Shown here: in pieces, positions 21,321 to 32,100 of the stretch
How the letters are laid out: every line of letters starts with the position of its first letter
Numbering within the stretch: the stretch's first letter is position 1
NCBI GenBank assembly: GCA_030068145.1
Contig: JAPJBO010000058.1
Coordinates: forward strand, 310,001 to 374,000
DNA from: Diplonema papillatum
Lineage: Eukaryota > Euglenozoa > Diplonemea > Diplonemida > Diplonemidae
Reading direction: 5' to 3'
DNA length: 64,000 bases
Translations under genes and position numbers: made by a program
The notes under the pieces: generated by a model
Database searches by the model: none
Told to the model about the DNA's origin: nothing
The model's input: the letters and a program-made list of their open reading frames with translations, nothing else

Positions 21321-21937
21321 AATACATCCAGCGAGTGTCAGTACTCGGTCGGCTCGATCGGGGTTGGAGACGCAGGGCAACTTAGCCAGTCCGAAAAAGG
21401 AAAAAATGGTTGGTATCGGGGCCGGTTCTCGCTGTTATGTGGTGACGGGGGAAAAGCGGGAAGTGGTAGTTCAACACGGGGCATGCCCCAGTGGTAGGGT
21501 GCTGCCTTCTTGACCGTGAAAGCGTAGAAGGAAACTACCCGACACTTTCCCAAGACATGGTTTGTCGCAATAATGGAATTCCTTTAAGTTTCCAATTCCG
21601 TCAAGAGTTTAAGTAGACACCGAGGGCGCCATTAGCTGGGGTGTCAACAAATATCCATCCTCTTCTCAAAAGAGTGAAGTACGGGGGATTGAAGGACCCG
21701 TCTACTGAGTTGCCACAGAAACGAGCATCGTGGGCTTCGTAGTGGACAGCGCGTCCTCCCCCTTCGATAGGCTTAGAAATAGAAAACGCCCCCCTTTTCT
21801 TTCACTTTTTCAGTTCTAGATGTGTTTCGGTTAATTTCTTCTCAGGTAGCAATCCGAAGTGGTGTGCGCGGGCACGCATTCCCAGGAGCTTTGCAGGAGA
21901 GGGGCGGCAAATTACCGGACAATTATTGGATGCGGGC
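21321..21937. other. Intergenic DNA with no recognisable gene
   Basis: About 600 bases, the 3' flank of the membrane-protein gene. No reading frame or RNA gene can be supported. Confidence 0.5.
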
Positions 21938-22153
21938 GGACGAAAATACTCGAGGGACTGCCTTGTGCTCAAGTCGAAGGCTAGAGGGGGAGAAAACAAT
22001 ACAACTACAAAGTAGGTCTTTTTTGTTGAACGCTTACGCCCGCCACTAAACCCAGATTTACCTGTGTTTCGTGTGGGCTACAGCACATTTACCTCCTTTG
22101 ATCTTTTGCAACTGGCAGTCTCCTCAAGCATTTCCTAAAGCAGGTGCTTACAG
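21938..22153 (+). repeat. Dispersed repeat, copy 2 (inverted relative to 5972-6193)
   Basis: Matches the reverse complement of 5972-6193 from actcgagg near 21948 to gcaggtgctta near 22150, with small indels. Just beyond its right end comes a short imperfect palindrome (gatgggcgggt/acccgtccatc, about 22173-22195) and then a run of 13 A residues. A run of A also follows gggtgcttatac near 23257, which hints at a retroposon-like 3' end. Confidence 0.75.
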
Positions 22154-22250
22154 GGATGTATACGCCGGTCTAGATGGGCGGGTGACCCGTCCATCCTCAA
22201 AAAAAAAAAAACCCACGGGCTGGCGGGTGTGGGTAGGCTACCACAGCAGT

Positions 22251-22347
22251 CATAGGGGGTCATGGGGGGGCCCATAGGGGGTCCATAGGGGGGTCATGGG
22301 GGGGTCCATAGGGGGTCCCAGGGGGGTCATAGGGGGGGGGGGGTCAT
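22251..22347 (+). repeat. G-rich tandem repeat
   Basis: About six imperfect copies of a 12- to 17-base unit, cataggggg(g)tc or catgggggggtc, with G-runs of 5 to 12. The sequence could fold into G-quadruplexes on the + strand. Length and sequence here may be affected by sequencing of homopolymers. Confidence 0.85.
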
Positions 22348-22469
22348 GGAGGCGAGCAAGCGGCCCAACCCGGCGAGACACAGCCGAACTTCCAACCGCA
22401 GTGGTGGATTCTATCACGCCCAACTCAGGATGGGGCCGGGACAATGCCGGGGAAAAGGAAGGACATGCT

Positions 22470-22849
22470 AGGGCAACATACGTTGTTCAGCTCCTGGAAG
22501 AGACAGTGCACGGCACCGCAACAGGTTGTCGAACTCAACTGTGCGCCAATGTTTGTTCTTGGCGTACAATCCCCCTTCCGTGACGCCAGAATTTCTTGAC
22601 CAGCTGATGAGAGAGTATCTCATGCTGGATCCGACAGTCAGGAAAAATGACAAAGACGATGCGTCAGAAAGCGAGGACTCAGAGCCCGAGCCCGAAGCCG
22701 AGGACCCGTTGCGGTACACGAACGTACGCCGAACATTATTGAAGTTCGCAAAGGCTTCGGTGTACTTCGATGCCGTGTCGGCGGTCCTCGCAAAGAGAGA
22801 GCAGTTGGCACGACGCCCCATGCCCTTATTCTCCAACTCTTCCTTGTAA
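22470..22849 (+). CDS. Possible terminal exon of an unrecognised protein
   Basis: An open segment, without ATG, that ends in TAA at 22847-22849. The last ~105 codons look coding: LAYNPPSVTPEFLDQLMREY, an acidic stretch SESEDSEPEPEAEDP, then RRTLLKFAKASVYFDAVSAV and a basic C-terminus. A potential acceptor (gcaacag|gttg) precedes it at about 22524. I found no upstream exon that joins it. It could be a last exon, a gene remnant, or chance. The family is not recognised. Confidence 0.3.
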
Positions 22850-24508
22850 TCCAACTGCTGTGTTTTCCCCCTCACGCGCCCTTTGCCGGACAACTGCTGG
22901 TTCTCCCACCTCTCTGCTGCACCCTCCACCCTCTGGAACATCTGGCTCGGAATCTATACACGGTGCGCAGTGATGCACGGTGATGCACAGTGATCCACGC
23001 TAGTGCGGTGTGCACAGTGACACGATAGCGCATGGTGGTGCATAGTGATCCACAGTGGAGGACAGTGGTGGCACTAATTTTCGGGCCCTCAACGACTTTG
23101 CAGGGCTGGCTGGGGTGGCTGGACAGGCTGGACCACCACTGGGGGGGGGGGGTCTGGGGGGTCGACAAACACGTGCTCGGCACCCCGGTGCAAAAGACGG
23201 GTACCCGTCCATCTACATGGACTATTGCTCTAGGCCTAAATCCCTGGGTGCTTATACAAAAAAAAAAAAAAGCTTCGCTTCTCGGGTGTGACAAGGGAGA
23301 AGTCTGCGGTCGATCCACACCTGAACAGCGGGTGTCGCACCCGCCTCTTTCCCATCGCTGTGTGGCCGGAGTCCACCGCGTACAACTATTTATCCCCTCC
23401 CTCCCTCATTAGCGTACTTGTTGAAAGAGATGTCGACAGTGTCGTGCGCACAGATGGTTCGGGTTCCCTGGACTCATTCTCACCATCGAAAGATTGGCCA
23501 AGGTGATGCCGTTGACGGACGCGACCACGACCTTAAATAGATGAGGGCGTCGTTTTGTAGGGCGGTTGTCTTGGCTTCGGCGGTTCGTTGCTGACACGGG
23601 ACACATTACTTTTCAAAGAGACTGCGACTCAAAGCTGCTGACAGCATGTGCATGAGCGACCCAAGGATCTACGATGTTCTCAAATGCCGTAGACAGCTCC
23701 GAGCTGACCGATTCCCCCCCGCATTTGCCCATCTGTACGGAGAAACATGCAAAAAACGCCATGGCAGCTCTTCGCTATTTTCTTCTCCCATGCCCCCTGC
23801 AGCCGTTCATCGCTCCCTAGAGTAACCGATAGAATTTTCAACTGTTTACTGCAGCATTTCTCTTGGTTCCGCACCGAAACGCTAGCCGCCTCTGTCGGTC
23901 TCATGGAACTGCACAGCGAAGAGCACAGACACCAACGACCTCGTCCCCGTCGGCTTGATAAAGTCGCAGCGCAGCTTCTGCTCCAGGTAATTTCGCAGCC
24001 GATTTTGCCAACGAGTGAACTTCGAAATGGGGCCAGGGCTTACGCTCCGTTTTCGGTCTCGGAGAAAATACGTGTGGTCCACATGTGGACGCTCAAGGTT
24101 AGAGGGGAAAAAAAACCTTTCCCCCTGTGTGCGGCGGGCAAAAAATAGTGTCAGACTTACTATTAAACTTAGCGACACGTGGCTGTGCGGCCTTGGCGAC
24201 TTGTGGTAGGCACACCCTGGATGTGGACCAATTTGTGGCAAGCACATGCGGGAGAAAAAATAGATCAAAATCCACATGTGGTACCTGTGGATCCACACGT
24301 AGTGTACCACTGCACTTGAAAGATGAAGAGCTGGACTTCGCCTTAACTGAACAGGAGGAAAGTACGAGCAAGTGAGGTGGACCAACACTGCATAGAAAAA
24401 ACGTTGGTTGGTCGGTGAATAGAGCCGGGCCCCTCCAAACCGAAAATCCAGAATCCTAGAAGAAGTCTTGGCCCGTCCAAAAAAGAAAGGAAAAAGCAGT
24501 TGGCGGGC
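22850..24508. other. Intergenic DNA with simple repeats
   Basis: About 1.6 kb with no supported gene. It holds a gtgatgcacag-like repeat (22966-23066), a G-rich patch near 23140-23165, a 14-base palindrome gacgggtacccgtc near 23198, and an A-run near 23260. Two ccacatgtgg palindromes lie at about 24079 and 24272. The stretch before 24509 is probably the 5' UTR of the next gene. Confidence 0.5.
22966..23066 (+). repeat. Degenerate gtgatgcacag tandem repeat
   Basis: Seven to nine imperfect copies of an 11-base unit, such as gtgatgcacgg, gtgatgcacag and gtgatccacag, interspersed with diverged copies. A minisatellite in non-coding DNA. Confidence 0.7.
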
Positions 24509-27500
24509 ATGCCTGGACAACCGGCGGGGCCGGCGCCGGCGTCGCTGCTCGAGGTGGAAAGGGTGCAGTTCCTCGTGCAAACGGGAGCGAGCACCCCCGG
24601 GCCCGGGTCGTACAACGGGCTGGAGGGCATGGCGGCCGACAAGAAGCGCTGGATGGTCTCGTCGACGTGGCCGCGCAGCCAGACCGTAGAGGGCGCCCGC
24701 CCCGTGTCGCCGGGCCCCGCGGCGTACGGAGTGAGCGAGATGCTCGGCATGCACAGCACCGCCACCCGCCCGGTGTCCCCGCGGCCTGTCGTCGGCTACG
24801 CGAAGCGGTTTGAGCCGGTGACGCTGGGCCTGCACTCCCACGCGTACGCTGGCGCAGACTCGCTGAACGCGGGGGACGGGGGGGGTGTGAAGGGCCCGCT
24901 GAGCGGGACGTTTGCCGTCGCCGCCGCGAGGTCGGGGGCGCCGCGGTCGTTTTCCCCCGGGCCGATCTACCTGGTGCCCGGCATCGGCGCGAAGCCGGAG
25001 TTTCCGAACACGATTTCGGCGACGGCGCCGCGGTTTCCGGCGCTGAGGGAGTCGTCGCCGGGGCCGATCTACGGCGTCGCGCCGCGGCCGTCTTCGCGCG
25101 GGGCGCGGTTCGGGCCAAAGGCGGCGGGCGCCGCGACCCGGAAGCCGAAGCCGCGGCACCCCGCCATCCTCAGCGCCCGGGCCGCGGCGCCGGCGCCGGC
25201 GCTCTTCAAACCCAGCGCGGGCACCGGCCCCGTCTTCAGCGCGCCGACGCCGCTGCCGTTCAAGCGCGCCCCGACGCCGGGTCCGCAGCACTACGACGTG
25301 TTCGAGGCCGCGATCAAACGGTATGCTCGTTCCCGAAAGAAAGAGTCTCGCCAGCGCGAACCAAAGAGCACGAATCTGAGCACCATCGCCCGGCACTGTA
25401 CGACGCACACGCACCACACTGCAGCAACACATTCCGTACACACGAGGGCTTTTTACGATTGCGAGGAGTTCTAACAACAGCAACACAGAACCATTTTCAC
25501 ACTTCCTCTTCGCGTCTGCCGTGCTTGTGGTGACTTTTTACCTTCGTTGTGCATCTACCTTGGCCTTCTCCCTCGAAGGCGTTCAAGAAGAGGCCACTCT
25601 CCAAAGGCGGGAAGAACATACGAAGCGGGGTTGAAACTGTTGTTTGGTCGCTGGAGGCCAATTTTGCCGGTTTTGTTGTTGTTGGTTGTTGTTGTTGTTG
25701 TTGCTGGTTGTAATTTCTCTGTTTTTCTCTCATCATGTATCCAGTCCTCGTGGGGGCCTGGCGCCTACGTACGACCCTCAACCCCTCCCTTTTGTGTCCT
25801 CCCATTTTGGAAAACGGCTCCAGAATGCCCCGACAGGACCCCTCCGGCTTTCTCGTTCGGGCAGGGCTTTGAAGCGGCCGCAACGGGCATGCCGTCCCGC
25901 GGGGCCAAGGGCCACGGCGACAGCGCGCAGAACAGCTCCAGCGGCAGGAGGAGCCCGCGCAGCTCGAAAAAAGAGCAGCAGGCCGGCGCTTCGAAGGTTC
26001 CCGACGACGCGCACGCCATCCCGGGGCCGGGCGCGTACTCCGTCCCCGTGCTGACCGGCGGCCCCGCGCATTCCATCGCGCCGCCGACCAAGACTTTTAC
26101 ACACTCGTCGCCCGGTCCGGCGGACTACTCGGCGGCGAAGTACAACCGTAGCAGCAAGCCCAGGGCGCCTACCTTCTCGCGCGCCACTCGATTCATGCAT
26201 GACGCCGCTGCCGGTGTGTGGGGCTCTCCACGGGGAAGGGGCTTTGCTTTTCAATTCAGTGCAGTCCTGATGAGGTTCTGCTGACCCCACTTTCTTTCGC
26301 CGGAGTGGGTCGGCGATGAACTGCTAGAATGAACGGGCTGAATAACATTCAACAGTTACAAAACGACAAAGGTAAATTTGTTGCGTTAGTGTGATTGCCA
26401 GGCTTCGACTACCCTGAGCAACGCACTATTACACAACAGGTGTACACCAAAGAAACAACCCACACCCACATGGCCCTTACTTGCTCGAAGAGAACCCATT
26501 TAACAAAGGTCACCCGGAGATCCTAAAATTCGGGAATCGCAAGCGAACAGACAGTACATCGGTTGACAATTGCAACGAAGAGCACCAGACCACAAAAGCG
26601 GCTGCCGGCGAAGGCTTTGTCCCCGAGCTTGCAGATTAGCTCTCTAAATCTTGTCGAACATCATTGGCCCACCAGTGAGAACCCACAAAAGAACTTCAGC
26701 GCCGCGCATAGATCTGGCTTCAGAGTGATGTTGACCCTCTCCTATAGACCTTCAAGCACCTATACGACAGCAACCCGTGATGTTGACCCTCTCCTCTAGA
26801 CCTTCAAGCACCTTTACGACACAAACCCCGCTTCTAAACATTTTTTGCAGATACGCCGGGGCCCGGGTACTACAACACGTTTCTCATGAAGCGGAAAACG
26901 CACCATGCGCATGGGCTGTCGAAAGCCTGCCCTGACGTCATCGGTTTCTTGGCTAAAAAGCGCGAGAATGAGCAAAGGCGCTACGACGACATGCAGGAGG
27001 CCAACCGCCGGATGCTGATCACTGGCAGTCAGGAAACAGTGGATTCGAACATGCAAGAAGCTGCCGGCAAGGTGCCTGCTTTTTTCTTATATTATTTACT
27101 TTTGCGGGCACTTTAATTGTATTGGGATGGTCTACAACATCAGAATACTCATCCAGGAGAAGCAAGTCAGGCGGGAAACAAGCTACAGAAGTGCTTCGAG
27201 GTGCTTCGGGTTCAATCCGTTTGAGATGATGACACTGGCAAATTACCGGTGCCAGACACCCAAGCATAGTAATGCCACACGCACTGCTGGTGTTAATGAC
27301 ACAGGCAAGGTCGAATGTATGCTAGTTCAGAGAAGGTTGGGTGGAAGTGTCGGGGTTCACATCGGGTTCACTTTCAGGAACTACACGAAGTTGCAGCTTG
27401 GATTGTCAAAAAAGGACACGCGATGCTTCTTCTGAAGCTTTAGTGCATGGAAGAAGAAGTAGTCAAGCCAGTTCGAAAAGAAGTGGCTCCGATGTTTGGT

Positions 27501-28521
27501 ATCTGTATAGAGACGCGTGCACTGCAACAAGCTTCGTACCATACTGGGAATACACAATACCACGCACATACTACCGTAAAAGTCCCTGGACGAATTCCTT
27601 GCAAAAACTTTAACTCTAAAACCCCAAGTCTAAAACACGCAGACGGTGGAGAGACCTGACGGTAGCGCACGCACTATTTGGTACTAGTTACAGCTCCTCC
27701 GGGCGTGTGGCCAGGCGTGGTTGAGTTTTTCTCGATATGTCTGGTAGTGCGCTGGAAGAGCTTTACTTGGTAGGTCCAACTCGCTTCCAAGAGTGTGGGT
27801 ACGTGTTCTCGAGTACCACTGCGTCCGATAGATTTGGTTGGGAAAGTGAGTGAAGGCGGTGTAGCCATTGCCACTACCTTCCCGAGATCGAATACCATCG
27901 ACCCTCGATAACTATCCTGGCAGACGAGCCGGCGTCGAACTCTACCCACGTCGCTGCTGCATTCCGTTGGCTTCGCTGCTGGCGGAGATCGCTGGCATTT
28001 TGTGCATCTCTCCTGCTATCCTAATCGCATTGCAGTACGGCTCCGGTGCGCCTCGGTTGAGATAAATAATGTCGGAAATTAGGTTCTACCGGGCCTCGAG
28101 GTTGCGAATTATTCGCTCGATCTTTGTTCTGCCATCGGAAGCGCACCCATAGGCAAGCCCGCGAACAGCTGGCGCTCCAACCAGCTGCATCGGAGCTACC
28201 AGGCTGAATCGTGAACCTTGGTGAGTAGTCATCTGTTCACTACGAAGTACGCGCCGAAAGGCAAGTCTCAACGCAGCTGTATCGGCTCTAGCCCCGGGGG
28301 TTTGCACCATGCCGTCATTTACACTCGTTTACACCCCCCAGTTTCCCTCACTCGTCCTAGAGCCTGTCTCGCACCCAAGTCTCGTTTTTTGTCGCTCCCT
28401 TTTTCGATCCTTCCAGCTCCAGAAAATAGGCGACCAGTATTTGGCAATACTCGACAGGCAGTCGGCCATCATCCGAGTGATGCTGAAGCCGGCGACGGCC
28501 ACCAGTCTGCGTCTGTTGTAG
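24509..28521 (+). CDS. Sperm-tail PG-rich (SHIPPO/ODF3-like) repeat protein
   Basis: Start ATG at 24509. Exon 1 runs to about 25297 or 25320. Clear later exons: 25745-26213 (acceptor tccag), 26851-27071 (ttttttgcag|at, phase 1) and a probable last exon from 28417 or 28423 to TAG at 28521. The exon 1/2 junction is unsettled: donor 25298 (gtgttc) gives phase 0 and fits exon 2, whereas donor 25321 (gtatgc) is phase 2 and would need a small extra exon near 25579. The product has nine STPGR-type motifs: STPGPGSYN, SPGPAAY, SPGPIYL, SPGPIYG, TPGPQHYD, WGPGAY, IPGPGAY, SPGPADY and TPGPGYY. The C-terminal part is helical (RRYDDMQEANRRML). Such proteins occur in the inner space of flagellar doublet microtubules and on cortical microtubules, so an axonemal role is likely. 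Intron 2 has a tandem duplication. Confidence 0.75.
26725..26821 (+). repeat. 45-bp direct duplication in intron 2 of the SHIPPO gene
   Basis: Copies 26725-26769 and 26777-26821 (starting gtgatgttgaccctctcct) differ at two positions and are separated by 7 bases. They end about 30 bases before the acceptor, so the pyrimidine-rich stretch was duplicated with them. Confidence 0.85.
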
Positions 28522-29120
28522 GGAATCGCTGACACTCATGGCCTCGCTCGCCTGCATTGCGAAGGCTGCTGCTGCCGCCGCCTAAGTGGCGAGATCTGGG
28601 CTATATATATCCTGTGATGGCTGAGTGCAGACTGAAGCAGGGCAGCATCCTTATGTTGTAGCCGTTTTGGGCACTAGTCAGTTGGAGGACCTCTTCGCTG
28701 TAGGGCACAAACCTTTCGTGATAGAGATTGACAGTCGGGATTGCCGGGCATGGACGACAACAAGGAAGTGTCGGTCGCATCAATTACAAACTTGGCACGC
28801 CGTTGTTAAGTGTGTAATTAGGTCTAAATCCCTTTCACTACCGACCCCAGCCTCAATGGCCAACCGGAGACCCTAAAACACCAAACCTCTAAACCACAAT
28901 TAACGCTAAAGAGACAGCCTCCCTCTCCCTGCCCGCGCTGGCGAGAAAAGGGGGGGGAACATCCAAAAACACAAACATTTCACTCCAACCAAAAAAGAAG
29001 AGAACCCCCCTTTCTATTTGCCTGCGCATTGCTTCCTCCAACCTTTTTTTTTTGTAAGATCGGTCGTGGTGGCTCTCTCTCTCCCTCGACGCACGCCTCC
29101 AGAAGAAAGAGTCGCCGGCG
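28522..29120. other. Intergenic DNA and 5' flank of the giant gene
   Basis: About 600 bases with no gene. The part 28847-28945 resembles 53405-53545 (shared caaccggagac, tctaaacc, ccctctcc and tgcccgc blocks). Pyrimidine-rich tracts each followed by AG (ctttttttttttgtaag near 29055 and ctctctctctccctcgacgc...ccag near 29100) precede the ATG at 29121 and could serve as splice acceptors. Confidence 0.5.
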
Positions 29121-32100
29121 ATGGACATCAAGATATTAGCCTTCGCGTTGGCGAGCGTGCTGGTTCCGGGCGCTTCGGGCGCTGTTTCGTCGTGCTCGGT
29201 GGTTGATGCGGGCAGGCTGGCGAGGGCCAGAGGCGGAATCGAGGCGGTCGGTGAGGTTGTCGACAGGTTGCGGGCGAGGCTCGCGCACGTCGATGTTGCG
29301 CTGTTCGGTGGGCCCGCGCGCAGCGGGCATCCGAACCGGCTGGTCGCCGAGAGTTTTGGACTCGACACGACCGGCATCGCGCGACTGAACGACACGCAGG
29401 ATGCGTCTTTGAAGGAGCTACAAGACGCCCTTCCCGGCCACGCCACGCTAACCTGCGCTGTAGACGACGAAACCGGCGAGCTGAAGCTGGGGCTATCCGC
29501 GATGCCTTCGTTCGGGGTTGCCCTGCACGGCAGCTGGAACGACCTGCCCGCTTTGACCGTCGACGCGCTCGGCCTCGTGTTCGAGAGTGCGGCGCTGAGC
29601 CTGGAAGGGGTCGGGTCCGTCGAAGTCAAGGTCACCCTGGCCATCCCGGAGACGGGGCCCGTCGCGTTCGAGTTCACTCGCGCGCGCTTTTCGTTCGCGT
29701 GCGATCGGCACGTCTCGGAAACGACCACGTGGCGGTCGGCCTTCGGCGCCGTCCGCGTCGAAGGCCCGGCGGCGGTGGCCAACGGGTCCGTCGAGCTGGC
29801 CGTGCCGGACGCGGGGTCCCCGGCGGAGCTGCGGGCGAGGCTGCCGGAGATCCGCGCAGGGCGCGCCGCCGGCGCGCTGACCGCCGAGCTGCAATTTGAC
29901 GCCTGCGCGGCCGGCTTTAACGTCTCGTCCCGCCCCGGCGCCACTCTCTCCGTCCGCACCCCGAGCATCTTCGCCACGTCCCCAGCCGTCGTCGTCGTCG
30001 ACGCGGGAGCGGACGCGTTCGAAGCAGCGATCTTGCAACTTGCAGCGCAGTTCGAGTCGCTGGACGACCATCTGACGACGCGGCTGCTTGCGGGGAACCT
30101 CACGGCAGGCGGGGGTCAGGTGGAGGTGCACGACGGCCTCGGCGCGCTGCTGCGGTCGGTGCGCCCCGCGCTGCAGCGGCACTGCGGGCGTGTGGCGGGG
30201 GCCGGCGGGGTGCCAACGTTCGGCGGGCTCGCTGCCGCCCTGAGCGACCACTTCGCCGCGGGCGCGCGCTCGCTCGCCCTCGCGTCGTGGAACGTGTCCG
30301 GCGGCTGGCGGCCGGAGGTGCGCGCATTCACCCTGCGCTGGGTCGTCGACGTCGCCCTCCCCCTCGACCGCGCGCACGTCTCCCTCCGCGACATCATCTC
30401 CGGCGCCGTGCAACCCGCCGCGCTAAAAGACGTCCTGCAGTTTTGGGGCACCGGGGGAGGCCTCGGCTCGGGCGCCGTTTCGTTCGTGGACGGGACGTTC
30501 ACCCACGCCGCCAACGCGCGGCTGGACGTGTCCATCGGGCTGCCGTACGACCCGGAAGCCGGCGGCGTCCCTTCGGCGAACGACGGGTTCGTGCGGATCG
30601 ACGAGCTCTCCGTCGGCGTCGGCGCTGCGGCGGACCCCGCCGCATTTGTGGCCGACCTGCCCGGAAACCGGCGCCTCGACGCCGCCGACGGGAGCGTCTC
30701 GGTGCACGCGTCGGCCCGCTGCGCGGCCCACCACGCCACCCTCCTCGAGCTCTCGGCCGGCGGCGGGTTGGCGCCCGCGCTCGGCGCGATGCCGTGCCGC
30801 CGGCGCGGCACCGTGGGGCTGGGGTTCCGGCTCGCGGTCACGGACGCCGATGGCGCCGTCTCGGCGCACCCGGGTTTCTACCCCGTGGCGCAGTACCGCG
30901 ATGCCGACGCGTTTAGCGGCAGGTTTCCGGGGTTTACCCTCGATGTCGACCTGAGCTTCTTCATCCCGTCCCTCCCGCGTGGGGATGGAGAGCCGCCCGG
31001 CCTCTCGTTCCCCGAAAACAAGCTGGACCCGCTAACGGACTCGCTCGCGGCGGCGCTCGGTCGCGTGGGCGGAGCGGAGCTGCACTTCCCGAGAGTCGGC
31101 ACGCTGCGGCGGCTGTTCTCGCAGTTTTCCGGCGGAAGCGTAGACTTCGCCGCGTACATGGCGGAGTACGCCGCGCTCGCGACGGCGTTCAACCAGCTGG
31201 AGCACGGCATGCCGGCCGACTTGAAGCTGGACCTCGCCACGTCGCGGCGGCTGCTAGGCGACGACGAGTTCCAGGCGAGTTTGCTGCGGGCGTTCAACGA
31301 GAGTTACCCGACTGTGTTCAGCCGGTTCAACGTCGACGGGCTCGACGAGGCGACCGGAGAGGCGTTCGACGCTCGCGACTTCCTCCGCCACTGCCAGGTT
31401 TACTTCAACCTCGCGCAGTCTCTACCTGGAGCTGATCCTGCCTTCAGCGTGGACCAGCTGGAAGGCATTCTGGCCCTGTCTCCTCATTACGCGATGACCG
31501 TGCAAACCGCGAAGGCGCTTCTTTCAGCGGCGCACACGGTGCGCTCCGGCTTCGGGGATACGGACGCGACGGGGTTCCCGGTCAATTCCGAAGGCTTCCG
31601 GTTCGACCCTTTGCAGCACTTGCCCGAGGTGTGCCAGGCCATCCGGCTCCCTGCTTCTTGCAGGCTGGCGGATGTCGCCAAGCGGCTGTCCACCGCTTCT
31701 TCAACGGAGGGGGCCAACCGAGAGTTTCAGACCCTCGTGCTCGACATGCTTGCCGCCCGGGTTCCCGCATCGTTCGCTCGGTATTCAGCAGTTTCAACGT
31801 CGGGGAGGCGATACGACCCGTCCACTGGCGAGGTCTTCGACTACAGGACCCACGCGACTGCGGTTGCAGCGTGCCTCGGGCTCGCAACCGGAGCGGACGG
31901 GCCGCAGGAATATCCCCTCTCCGTCGTCCCGCTCCTTCGTTCGACGTTCGACAAGCACCCGTCCCTCGGCGGCTTCTTCAGATACGCGGCTGACCGCGCC
32001 GCGGCGGGCGGCGGGGGGTCGGTCCGGATCGAAGCGCCGGCCGTGGGTCTGCGCAGGGAAGGCCCGCGGATCGTGCTCGCCGCAGCGTTTTCGTTGGCGG

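Noticed and set aside
23882-25486. 534-codon minus-strand frame over SHIPPO exon 1
   Set aside because: Translation is Arg/Pro low complexity; the plus strand carries nine PG-rich motifs in frame across exons.
27195-27230. tRNA-like T-arm (gggttcaatccg)
   Set aside because: No acceptor stem, D-arm or anticodon arm can be folded around it.
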